This document shows, in pieces, positions 1 to 5,182 of a stretch of 5,182 nt of DNA. The notes under the pieces were generated by a model. The model searched no databases. It was given only the letters and a program-made list of their open reading frames with translations, and had not been told where the DNA came from. The DNA is taken from NCBI GenBank assembly GCA_019243075.1, contig JAFAUV010000453.1, positions 1-5,182 of the forward strand, read 5' to 3'. The first letter of the stretch is position 1. Every line of letters starts with the position of its first letter. This DNA comes from Bradyrhizobium sp. (GTDB lineage Bacteria > Pseudomonadota > Alphaproteobacteria > Rhizobiales > Xanthobacteraceae). The translations under genes were made by a program, and so were the position numbers.

Positions 1-1052
1 GGCTGCGCCCCGTTGTTGGCAACGGAGACGTCGCCGGCCGCCGTGGCCAGGGCGGCATCGTTGTTCACGATGTCGACCATGTCGAGCAGGTTGTCGTTGG
101 TCGAACGTGCGGCATCGTTGGGATTGGTCGCATACATCGGGTCAAACTTGTTGACCTGCAACTCTGCCTGGTTGAGCAACGTATCGAGATGGACCGTCGT
201 CAGCGCTTGCTCTTGTTGCGCCGTCAGTGCCTGTCCCTGACCGCTTACCCCGGCCTGATCGTTCGCCTCGATGGCGGCGAGGGCCGTCGGGTTGTTGATG
301 AGGTTGGTCAGCCCCGTCACCACCGCCTGCATGTCGGCGTTGAACTCGGTGAGATTGTTGGCATTCAAGCCTCCCGCCGAAAGATCGTTGGCCGCGTTGA
401 ACACGGCGCCGATCTGCGCCAGGGTCGGAGGCGCGGCTGCGCTGCCCTCGGCCGCGGCCAGCGCCGTAACCGAATCGCTCCCGGTCGGCAGCTCCTGGAA
501 GCCGACATTGGTAAAGCCGGTGTTGCTCTGGTAGGCCGCAGCGTTGAGCGCATGGGCCAGGGTCGCATCGCCGTTTATTTCCGAAAGGATCTGTTGTTGG
601 GTGAGCGCGATGGTGCCTTGCGCCGTTACCGCCGCCGTACTGGAGCCGACCGAGAGAGGGGCCTCCTGCAGCAGCGTCGCCAGTTGCCCCTGCATCGCCT
701 GAAGCTCGCCGACCAGAGCCGGATCGGAGATCGTCTGGCCGCCGACTGTGATCGCGTTCGGATTGGCCAACATGGCGTTGACATCGGCCTGGACCGCATT
801 GATGTCCTGCACGTACATCGGTTCGTACGGCTGCTGATTGAAGGCGCTCGCCGCCTCGAGCGAGGTGGAGCCGCTCCACAAACCGCCATCGGAAAGACGA
901 ACGGCGTCGTTGAAAACCGCGCCTGCCTGCGCCAGATCGGTCGATGTATTGAGCGCACTCGTGATCGTCGTGGCGTAATTATCCCCCGGCTGTGTGATTG
1001 AGACCCCATCCAAGCCTTCGGTATCACGGATGGTCGACGGAACTGTAACCAT
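1..1052 (-). CDS. Partial large acidic repeat protein, probably secreted (N-terminal 350 codons)
   Basis: An uninterrupted reading frame runs from ATG at 1052 off the left edge, giving 350 codons plus two bases. The start is supported by GGGGAGG six bases upstream; the nearby ATG at 1056 is out of frame and stops quickly. The product is strikingly acidic (about 34 Asp/Glu against 4 Lys/Arg), has no Cys, one Lys and one Trp, and is rich in Ala, Asn, Gln, Thr and Gly. No N-terminal signal peptide or membrane segment is visible. It contains two related units: LAQAGAVFNDAVRLSDGGL at 40-58 and LAQIGAVFNAANDLSAGGL at 211-229. Each is followed by a helix-like stretch ending in an NP motif (97-98, 254-255) and a QG.ALT.QQ-type segment (about 145-153 and 273-280). 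A DA.LA motif follows each unit (162-166, 332-336). This composition resembles large RTX/type I-secreted or adhesin-like proteins, but no calcium-binding nonapeptides are seen here. Family not recognised; secretion is inferred. Confidence 0.8.
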   Translation of the reverse strand, partial: MVTVPSTIRDTEGLDGVSITQPGDNYATTITSALNTSTDLAQAGAVFNDAVRLSDGGLWSGSTSLEAASAFNQQPYEPMYVQDINAVQADVNAMLANPNAITVGGQTISDPALVGELQAMQGQLATLLQEAPLSVGSSTAAVTAQGTIALTQQQILSEINGDATLAHALNAAAYQSNTGFTNVGFQELPTGSDSVTALAAAEGSAAAPPTLAQIGAVFNAANDLSAGGLNANNLTEFNADMQAVVTGLTNLINNPTALAAIEANDQAGVSGQGQALTAQQEQALTTVHLDTLLNQAELQVNKFDPMYATNPNDAARSTNDNLLDMVDIVNNDAALATAAGDVSVANNGAQ

Positions 1053-1058
1053 GCATTG

Positions 1059-1065
1059 CCTCCCC
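1059..1065 (-). promoter_or_regulatory. Ribosome binding site fixing the start of the repeat protein
   Basis: On the minus strand GGGGAGG lies six bases before ATG 1052. It selects that in-frame ATG over the out-of-frame ATG at 1056, which reaches a stop within about ten codons. Confidence 0.7.
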
Positions 1066-1218
1066 GTTGCTGCCCCCAGCCGATCGGGTAGCCCTTCGGA
1101 TCGACCCGCCGGACGGTCAAATCGCGTTGTATCCGAGAGCGAAAAACAAAATGATTAGGTGCAGCGAGTTTGTCGGTATGGCGGCGATTGGAAGCCTTTG
1201 CTTGGATATTGTTTGGAC

Positions 1219-1232
1219 CTTGGCGCGCCAAG
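1219..1232. repeat. 14-bp perfect palindrome, possible operator
   Basis: CTTGGCGCGCCAAG reads identically on both strands. It lies in the 248-bp spacer between the divergent repeat-protein and aldo/keto reductase genes, just upstream of the proposed plus-strand -35 element. That position would suit an activator or a dimeric repressor. No regulator gene is adjacent in the window, so the operator role is inference. Confidence 0.4.
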
Positions 1233-1235
1233 CTG

Positions 1236-1263
1236 ATGACCAACCGAGCGGAGGACGTATACT
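1236..1263 (+). promoter_or_regulatory. Candidate housekeeping promoter for the aldo/keto reductase
   Basis: ATGACC (1236-1241, 4/6 to TTGACA) and TATACT (1258-1263, 5/6 to TATAAT) are separated by 16 bases. Transcription would begin near 1270, leaving a leader of about 30 bases with the SD in it. The -10 is good and the -35 only moderate. I found no comparably convincing promoter for the opposite gene in the same spacer. Confidence 0.4.
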
Positions 1264-1300
1264 CCGGCCGTGATTTCAGCACACCGAGGGAGGAACATCG

Positions 1301-2299
1301 ATGCGGTTGCGGGTCTTTGGACGCACGGGAATGCAAGTCTCGGTGCTGGGCTTTGGCTGCGGCGCGGTCGGCGGATTGATGGTGCGCGGCGATCATGCCG
1401 ACCAGGAGCGCACCGTTGCACGCGCGCTCGCAGCCGGCGTGAACTATTTCGACACGGCGGTGCAGTATGGCGATGGCGAATCGGAAAAGAACCTCGGGCG
1501 CATCCTTCAGAAGCTGAGGCCGGCCAATGCGGTGGTCGGCACCAAGATCCGCATTCCGCCCGGCGACTACGGGCGCATCGGCAAGGCCGTGGCGACATCG
1601 CTGGAAGGCAGCCTGGCGCGCCTGCGCCTCGAGCGGGTCGATATCTTTCATCTGCACAATCCGATCACCGAGAAAGAAGGCGGAGCGGCACTGAGCGCGG
1701 GACAAGTGCTCGGCGAGGTCGTGCCGGCGTTCGAGCGGCTGCGCCAGCAGGGCAAAGTCCGCTTTGTCGGCATCACCGCGATCGGCGATACATCGGCGCT
1801 GCAGGAAGTGATCGATGCGCGCGCTTTCGACAGCGCGCAAGTCGTGTACAACCTGCTCAATCCATCCGCAGGTGAGGATCTGCCGGAGAATTTTCCCGCA
1901 CAGGATTATGGGCGGTTATTCGATCATACGCAGGCCGCCGGCGTTGGCGTCGTCGGCATCCGCGTGCTTGCCGGCGGCGCGCTATCGGGCTCGGCCGAAC
2001 GTCATCCCGTTGCAAGCCCGCCGCCCGAGCCGATCGGATCGGCGACGAGCTATGATGGCGATGTCGAACGTGCACGGCGGCTGACGGCATTGGTGAAGGA
2101 GGGATTCGCCGGCAGCCTCGCCGAAGCCGCCACGCGCTTTCCGCTGTCGCATCCGGCAATGGGCACGATTCTGGTCGGCATCGCGACACCGGAGCAGTTT
2201 GACGACGCGCTGGCCGCGGTTGAAAAAGGCCCGCTGCCGCAAGCGGCGCTGCAGCGGCTGGCAGCATTGCGGCAGGCCTTTGCGGGTGAGGCACGATAG
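1301..2299 (+). CDS. Aldo/keto reductase
   Basis: This 332-residue protein is a complete (alpha/beta)8-barrel aldo/keto reductase, expected to reduce carbonyls or oxidise sugars/alcohols with NADP(H) in the cytoplasm. It opens with the family's FGRTGMQVSVLGFGCG pattern. The catalytic tetrad is visible: Asp51 and Tyr56 in FDTAVQYGDGESE, Lys82 in GTKIR, and His119 in VDIFHLHNP. GKVRFVGIT (151-159) is the usual later barrel strand, and the C-terminal part (GIATPEQFDDAL, about 293-304, then GPL) matches the cofactor-binding end of the family. The ATG has GGGAGGA six bases upstream. The length is normal for AKRs of the aldose/galactose dehydrogenase-like branch, but the substrate cannot be read from sequence. 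It is transcribed alone, divergent from the repeat protein and convergent with the thioesterase, whose stop is 17 bases away. Confidence 0.93.
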   Translation: MRLRVFGRTGMQVSVLGFGCGAVGGLMVRGDHADQERTVARALAAGVNYFDTAVQYGDGESEKNLGRILQKLRPANAVVGTKIRIPPGDYGRIGKAVATSLEGSLARLRLERVDIFHLHNPITEKEGGAALSAGQVLGEVVPAFERLRQQGKVRFVGITAIGDTSALQEVIDARAFDSAQVVYNLLNPSAGEDLPENFPAQDYGRLFDHTQAAGVGVVGIRVLAGGALSGSAERHPVASPPPEPIGSATSYDGDVERARRLTALVKEGFAGSLAEAATRFPLSHPAMGTILVGIATPEQFDDALAAVEKGPLPQAALQRLAALRQAFAGEAR

Positions 2300-2316
2300 G
2301 CAAGCAGTGGTGGGTT

Positions 2317-3240
2317 CTATACGCTCAACCGGCGCTGCGCCACCGCCTGTCTCAGCATGAAATGACCGAAGGCCGAGGCGATGGGTTTTGCGGGATCATC
2401 CTGCCACGCCTGCGCCTCGAAGGCGACGACGCGCCGGCCCTGCTTCACGATCGACACGCGGGCAAAGCTGTCGAGGGCGCGGCCCGAACGCAGATAATTG
2501 ATGGTCAGGCCGATCGGCTTGGGCCGGCCCGGAACGCCAAGCTCGCGCGTGACGCCGACGAGCGCGGCGGTCTCCAGGAAGGCGCCGGTCATGCCGCCAT
2601 GGATGGCAGGCAGGATCGGGTTGCCGATGATCTTTTGCGAGAACGGCATCACGAGGCGGTCATCTTCGCCGATGCGGATGCCGAGAAAGCGCGCGAACGG
2701 GCTGTTGGCGAATGGGCCCGTTGCATCGTCCGGCGCCTCGCAGGCCGGCAGCTCGTCGCCGTTCAGCCGCGTATCCGCGAGCATGTTGGTGCGGTTCGCA
2801 CCTAACATGAAGCAGGCTGTGGCGGTGGCGACCGGATCGTCCTCGGATTCCTGATAGGCTGTCGAACGGACGAAGGCGATCGAGCGGGTGACGCGGTAGC
2901 ACAGCGAATGCGCCCTTATGGCAAGACCGGGCGTCGCCGGCTTCTGGTAATCGATGCGCAAATCCAGCGTCGCGATCGCGCGCGTGCCGTCGAGCGCGAG
3001 CTGCACGGCCAGGCCGCAGCTCTCGTCGAGCATCGCCGTGACCACGCCGCCATGCAGCACGCCGGTCTGGGTGTCGCCGACAAAGACAGGACGATAGGGC
3101 AGGCTCGACCATGCCTCGGCCGGCGCGGCGCGATCGAGCTGAAGTCCGCTGATGTGACCGTAGGTGGAGCGGCGACGCCGGATCGCCTCGGCGAGTTCGT
3201 CGAACGGCAGCGCCGTGTCGCGTTTGGATGGCCTGGACAT
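2317..3240 (-). CDS. Double-hotdog PaaI-family acyl-CoA thioesterase
   Basis: This 307-residue protein consists of two tandem 4HBT/PaaI hotdog domains and probably hydrolyses acyl- or aryl-CoA thioesters in the cytoplasm. Domain 1 (about 45-148) has LHGGVVTAMLDE with His63-Gly-Gly and Asp72, then the strand DLRIDYQKP (93-101). Domain 2 (about 180-297) has IHGGMTGAFLET with His214-Gly-Gly and Glu223, then GLTINYLRSG (244-253). The acidic residue sits nine positions after the His in both, the spacing of the catalytic Asp in PaaI. Single-domain PaaI proteins are about 140 residues, so this length fits an internally duplicated thioesterase. The frame is open further upstream, but the ATG at 3240 is preceded by AAGGA and the upstream extension looks non-protein-like, so I start there. 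It is divergent from the MBL hydrolase across 115 bp. Substrate unknown. Confidence 0.9.
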   Translation of the reverse strand: MSRPSKRDTALPFDELAEAIRRRRSTYGHISGLQLDRAAPAEAWSSLPYRPVFVGDTQTGVLHGGVVTAMLDESCGLAVQLALDGTRAIATLDLRIDYQKPATPGLAIRAHSLCYRVTRSIAFVRSTAYQESEDDPVATATACFMLGANRTNMLADTRLNGDELPACEAPDDATGPFANSPFARFLGIRIGEDDRLVMPFSQKIIGNPILPAIHGGMTGAFLETAALVGVTRELGVPGRPKPIGLTINYLRSGRALDSFARVSIVKQGRRVVAFEAQAWQDDPAKPIASAFGHFMLRQAVAQRRLSV

Positions 3241-3243
3241 GCG

Positions 3244-3248
3244 TCCTT
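3244..3248 (-). promoter_or_regulatory. Ribosome binding site deciding the thioesterase start
   Basis: AAGGA on the minus strand lies three bases before ATG 3240. The reading frame continues upstream to an ATG at 3636 inside the opposite gene. This SD, and the start of hotdog-like sequence soon after, are why the shorter product is preferred. Confidence 0.55.
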
Positions 3249-3303
3249 GTAGACCACAACAGAGGCATGCGCAAAAATCGGATGCCGAATGGCGAGTCCA
3301 AGC

Positions 3304-3309
3304 TACAAT
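3304..3309 (+). promoter_or_regulatory. Possible -10 element for the MBL hydrolase gene
   Basis: TACAAT matches the -10 consensus at 5 of 6 positions and lies 46 bases upstream of the MBL start, within the 115-bp divergent spacer 3241-3355. No good -35 is seen at 16-18 bases, so this is only a candidate. The same short spacer must also hold the start signals for the thioesterase on the other strand. Confidence 0.25.
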
Positions 3310-3344
3310 TCGGACGGACTCGGGAAAATCAGGCTTGGCAGCGT

Positions 3345-3352
3345 GGGGAGGA
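3345..3352 (+). promoter_or_regulatory. Ribosome binding site deciding the MBL hydrolase start
   Basis: GGGGAGGA lies three bases before ATG 3356. The frame is open upstream to 3164, with other ATGs at 3164 and 3239, but those would overlap the thioesterase gene and lack a comparable SD. Confidence 0.65.
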
Positions 3353-3355
3353 TCA

Positions 3356-4234
3356 ATGGCGCAACTAAGCATCGGTGATTTTTTGATTGATTGCGTCGTT
3401 GATCTCGAACGGCCGTTTCTGCACGCGCAAACTTTCTTTCCCGACCTGACCGACGACATGTTCGCGCATTGCAGGCAGCTGTTGCCGAAAGCGGACCTCG
3501 CCCCCGACGGCCGGCTGCAGATGCGCTTCCAGTCGTTCCTGCTTCGGACGGGGCGGCACACCATCCTGATCGACACCTGCTGCGGCAACGGCAAGCATCG
3601 GCCGGGCCGGGACGACTTCGACCATCTCGACACCAACTACATCGGCGCCCTGGCCGAGCTCGGCGTCCGGCCCGAGCAGGTCGATTTGGTGATGTGCACG
3701 CATCTGCACTGGGATCACGTCGGCTGGAACACGAAACTGGTCGACGGCAAATGGGTGCCGACCTTCCCCAATGCGCGCTACATCATCTCCCGCACCGAAT
3801 ATGACCATTGGAACGCCCGCTTTCAGCGCGGCGAGCAAGGCATTCATCTGATCTCGTTCGAAGACAGCGTCTTGCCGGTCATCCGCGAAGGGCGCGCCGT
3901 CGTGGTCGAAGACACATACGAGTTCGACAAGGGGATTTGGCTCGAGCCTTGCCCGGGCCATTCGCCCGGTCATGTGCTGATCAATCTGATGTCGAACGGC
4001 AGCCATGCGCTCGCCAGCGGCGACGTCATCCACCACCGCATCCAGCTCGCATTTCCCGAGCTCTCGACCATTGCCGATAGCGACAGAGCGCTCGCCCGCA
4101 CCAACCGCACGGCCTTGATCGAGCGGCTTGCCGATACGCCAAGCATCCTCGTGCCGGCGCACTTCCCGCCGCCGGTGTTCGGCCGCATCGTCAGAAGCGA
4201 GCAGGGTTTTGCCCATGCCCCGGTGAACGGCTAG
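3356..4234 (+). CDS. MBL-fold metallo-hydrolase (lactonase/esterase-like)
   Basis: This 292-residue protein is a complete metallo-beta-lactamase-fold hydrolase that should bind two metal ions, usually zinc. The first metal motif is THLHWDHVGW with His116, His118, Asp120 and His121. His202 lies in PGHSPGH, Asp223 in SGDVIHH, and His269 in VPAHF, completing the usual ligand set. FLLRTGRHTILIDTCCGN (61-78) is the typical early beta-strand region of the branch that includes N-acyl-homoserine lactonases and methyl parathion hydrolase-like enzymes. The Tyr found three residues after the bridging Asp in AiiA-type lactonases is His226 here, so quorum-quenching activity should not be assumed. There is no signal peptide, so a cytoplasmic location is likely. 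The start at 3356 was chosen by its strong SD. No terminator is obvious immediately after the stop. Confidence 0.9.
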   Translation: MAQLSIGDFLIDCVVDLERPFLHAQTFFPDLTDDMFAHCRQLLPKADLAPDGRLQMRFQSFLLRTGRHTILIDTCCGNGKHRPGRDDFDHLDTNYIGALAELGVRPEQVDLVMCTHLHWDHVGWNTKLVDGKWVPTFPNARYIISRTEYDHWNARFQRGEQGIHLISFEDSVLPVIREGRAVVVEDTYEFDKGIWLEPCPGHSPGHVLINLMSNGSHALASGDVIHHRIQLAFPELSTIADSDRALARTNRTALIERLADTPSILVPAHFPPPVFGRIVRSEQGFAHAPVNG

Positions 4235-4283
4235 GCCATACGGCTATCGCGGCCCGCAAGGCCCGGAGCGCCGAATTGGCTGT

Positions 4284-4297
4284 TTTTCCCGGGAAAA
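4284..4297. repeat. 14-bp perfect palindrome in the MBL-HU spacer
   Basis: TTTTCCCGGGAAAA is a perfect palindrome 49 bp after the MBL stop and about 123 bp before the HU start. It could be an operator or a short hairpin. It is not followed by a T-tract, so it is not a standard terminator. Confidence 0.4.
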
Positions 4298-4322
4298 TCG
4301 TGCATCACCGTTCAGGAAGGGT

Positions 4323-4353
4323 GGAAAAACAGGCTTTTTCCGCTAAAAAAGCC
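4323..4353 (+). repeat. Two overlapping, mutually exclusive inverted repeats upstream of the HU gene
   Basis: GGAAAAA (4323-4329) can pair with TTTTTCC (4335-4341) over a five-base loop. GGCTTTTT (4332-4339) can instead pair with AAAAAGCC (4346-4353) over a six-base loop. The arms overlap, so only one can form at a time. With the palindrome at 4284-4297 this gives four TTTTCC/GGAAAA half-sites in about 58 bp. They may be protein-binding sites or leader RNA structure; the HU transcription start is not clear enough to decide. Confidence 0.4.
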
Positions 4354-4409
4354 GCGAGAGGCGCTTCCATTTTCGCAAGCTCGTTTATTGTCTCTCGGGT
4401 CCGAATCAC

Positions 4410-4415
4410 AAGGAG
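4410..4415 (+). promoter_or_regulatory. Ribosome binding site of the HU gene
   Basis: AAGGAG lies five bases before ATG 4421. It decides against the in-frame ATG at 4388, whose extra 11 residues would not be part of the HU fold. Confidence 0.75.
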
Positions 4416-4420
4416 ACAAA

Positions 4421-4720
4421 ATGGCTACCCAGCTTTCCAAGTCGCAACTCATTGAGCGAATTGCCACGGCCACCGAACTGTCCAAGCGCGATGTCAAAGC
4501 CGTGATGGATAATCTGGTCGATGTCGGTCATAAGGAGCTCAAGAAGAACGGGCTGTTCCTGGTCCCGGGCTTCGCCAAGTTCGTCGTCGTCAAGAAGCCG
4601 GCGACCAAGGCGCGCAAGGGCACGAACCCCTTCACCGGCGAAGAAATGATGTTCAAGGCTAAGCCTGCCCGCAAGATCGTGCGCGCCCGGCCGGTCAAGG
4701 CCGCAAAGGACGCGGTCTGA
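4421..4720 (+). CDS. HU-family DNA-binding protein
   Basis: This 99-residue basic protein has the HU/IHF fold and should act as a dimeric, mostly sequence-independent nucleoid protein that bends DNA. The N-terminal helices match HU (SKSQLIERIA..., residues 6-14, followed by ELSKRDVKAVMDNLV). VPGFAKFVV (48-56) corresponds to the conserved GFG.F strand turn. NPFTGEE (69-75) is the DNA-intercalating arm tip with its proline. The tail (76-99) is rich in Lys, Arg, Ala and Pro and ends AAKDAV, much as HU ends in LKDAV. It is slightly longer than the usual 90 residues and diverges from canonical HU-alpha/beta in the arm, which is KGTNP rather than GRNP. The gene is monocistronic: it has its own leader and an intrinsic terminator 28 bases after the stop. 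I see no convincing consensus promoter in 4235-4420; TATTGT at 4386-4391 is a weak -10 candidate. Confidence 0.92.
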   Translation: MATQLSKSQLIERIATATELSKRDVKAVMDNLVDVGHKELKKNGLFLVPGFAKFVVVKKPATKARKGTNPFTGEEMMFKAKPARKIVRARPVKAAKDAV

Positions 4721-4748
4721 TTTTTTGATCGGACCGTGCTTCGACGGC

Positions 4749-4775
4749 AAAGGCCCCCGCAAGGGGGCCTTTTTT
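4749..4775 (+). terminator. Rho-independent terminator of the HU gene
   Basis: AAAGGCCCCC (4749-4758) and GGGGGCCTTT (4763-4772) form a perfect 10-bp stem closed by the GNRA-type loop GCAA. The T-run 4770-4775 follows directly. It lies 28 bases after the HU stop codon and is the strongest terminator in the window. Confidence 0.93.
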
Positions 4776-5133
4776 ATTAGCGCGCCTTGTCGCAAACGCT
4801 GTCGCGGCAAACAAAGAGGTCGCGACGTGTGACGGCTTGCAAGGCTTTCCCCGATGGGTCGACACCGAGGTCAAGATCAGGATCGTCAATCGAACGCGAT
4901 CCCGATCTCGAACAGGGTGCAAGGCATTGCTATCGAGCTGCACGCGCAATCCATGGTGGACGAGGCGCACCTGCACTTTCATCGCGCTGACCAGAAGCGG
5001 CCTGACCTGGGCCTGCGGAACGGGGCGCGTCCTGGACGGTTGAATTGTCCGGATCGCCGCCAGTTCGACTATTCGCGCGAACCCCGAAGATGCGCTATGT
5101 CTGGGCGGTCCCAATGTCCGGAAGAAGGAACCG
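4776..5133. other. Spacer of about 360 bp with no convincing gene
   Basis: Between the HU terminator and the last start codon I find no protein-like reading frame, tRNA or strong hairpin. Small open frames exist on both strands but are Arg/Ser/Pro-rich, and the longest minus-strand one reads through the terminator. GTCGC recurs at 4789-4793, 4801-4805 and 4819-4823, and GTCGCGAC (4819-4826) is self-complementary. A weak promoter-like pair, TTGTCC (5045-5050) and ACTATT (5068-5073) with 17 bases between, could serve the downstream gene. Confidence 0.5.
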
Positions 5134-5182
5134 ATGACCGCTCCCAATCCCGCCGCAGGCAAGCCGGTCGCCGCGAGCAGCC
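5134..5182 (+). CDS. Start of a partial gene, possibly phosphoglucomutase
   Basis: ATG 5134 follows AAGGAA (5125-5130) at a spacing of three bases and opens a frame of 16 codons to the right edge, reading MTAPNPAAGKPVAASS. The NPAAGKP.. pattern recalls the extreme N-terminus of alpha-D-glucose phosphate-specific phosphoglucomutases (NRAGQPA in E. coli Pgm). Sixteen residues are too few to be sure, so no gene symbol is given. If correct, the enzyme interconverts glucose-1- and glucose-6-phosphate in glycogen and exopolysaccharide metabolism. The long upstream spacer and the terminator before it mean it is transcribed separately from HU. Confidence 0.5.
   Translation, partial: MTAPNPAAGKPVAASS

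Noticed and set aside
142..879. 245-residue minus-strand frame, and plus-strand frame 189-1001
   Set aside because: Both are Arg-, Gly- and Gln-rich shadows of the real minus-strand gene, which is open throughout in another frame, has an SD and encodes repeated motifs.
626..1840. 404-residue minus-strand frame spanning the divergent spacer
   Set aside because: It lies antisense to the reductase and overlaps the repeat-protein gene in another frame. It shows no family motifs and has no plausible start.
2300..2316. Bidirectional terminator between the convergent reductase and thioesterase genes
   Set aside because: The 17-bp gap holds no stem-loop or T-tract on either strand.
3365..4216. 283-residue minus-strand frame opposite the MBL gene
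   Set aside because: It has a fairly protein-like composition, but it is an exact antisense shadow of a gene carrying a complete set of metal ligands. I see no recognisable motif or SD for it.
4283..4353. Terminator for the MBL gene
   Set aside because: The inverted repeats have AT-rich stems and no following T-tract, unlike the terminator at 4749-4775.
4695..5162. 155-residue minus-strand frame containing a hydrophobic stretch
   Set aside because: It reads through the HU terminator (giving KKGPLAGAF) and into the end of the HU gene. There is no SD or family pattern, so it is probably chance.
4828..5182. Plus-strand frame open to the right edge through the spacer
   Set aside because: The translation is rich in Arg, Gln and Pro with no hydrophobic core pattern and no good SD. 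It overlaps the better supported start at 5134 in another frame.

Overview
The window looks like chromosomal DNA of a high-GC alphaproteobacterium, probably a Rhizobiales member of the Bradyrhizobium/Rhodopseudomonas type. This is an inference from the GC- and CGC/GCC-rich codon use, the SD spacing, and the general look of the enzymes and the HU-like protein. No rRNA, tRNA, CRISPR array, insertion sequence or integrase is visible.

Layout, left to right. Positions 1-1052 (minus) hold the N-terminal 350 codons of a large, very acidic, cysteine-free, repeat-containing protein whose 3' end lies outside the window. A 248-bp divergent spacer (1053-1300) carries a 14-bp perfect palindrome and a plausible plus-strand promoter. 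Then come an aldo/keto reductase (1301-2299, plus) and, convergent with it after only 17 bp, a double-hotdog PaaI-type thioesterase (2317-3240, minus). The thioesterase diverges across 115 bp from an MBL-fold metallo-hydrolase (3356-4234, plus). A 186-bp AT-rich leader with overlapping inverted repeats precedes an HU-family DNA-binding protein (4421-4720, plus), which ends in a textbook intrinsic terminator (4749-4775). About 360 bp without a convincing gene follows. The first 16 codons of a further plus-strand gene, tentatively phosphoglucomutase, run off the right edge.

The genes do not form one operon; almost every one has its own promoter region. The three enzymes (NADPH-type reductase, acyl-CoA thioesterase, metal-dependent ester/lactone-type hydrolase) are generic housekeeping or accessory metabolism, and only the thioesterase/MBL divergent pair suggests possible co-regulation. 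I found no clear multi-gene novel system. The best candidates for a second look are the acidic repeat protein at the left edge and the inverted-repeat cluster in front of the HU gene.
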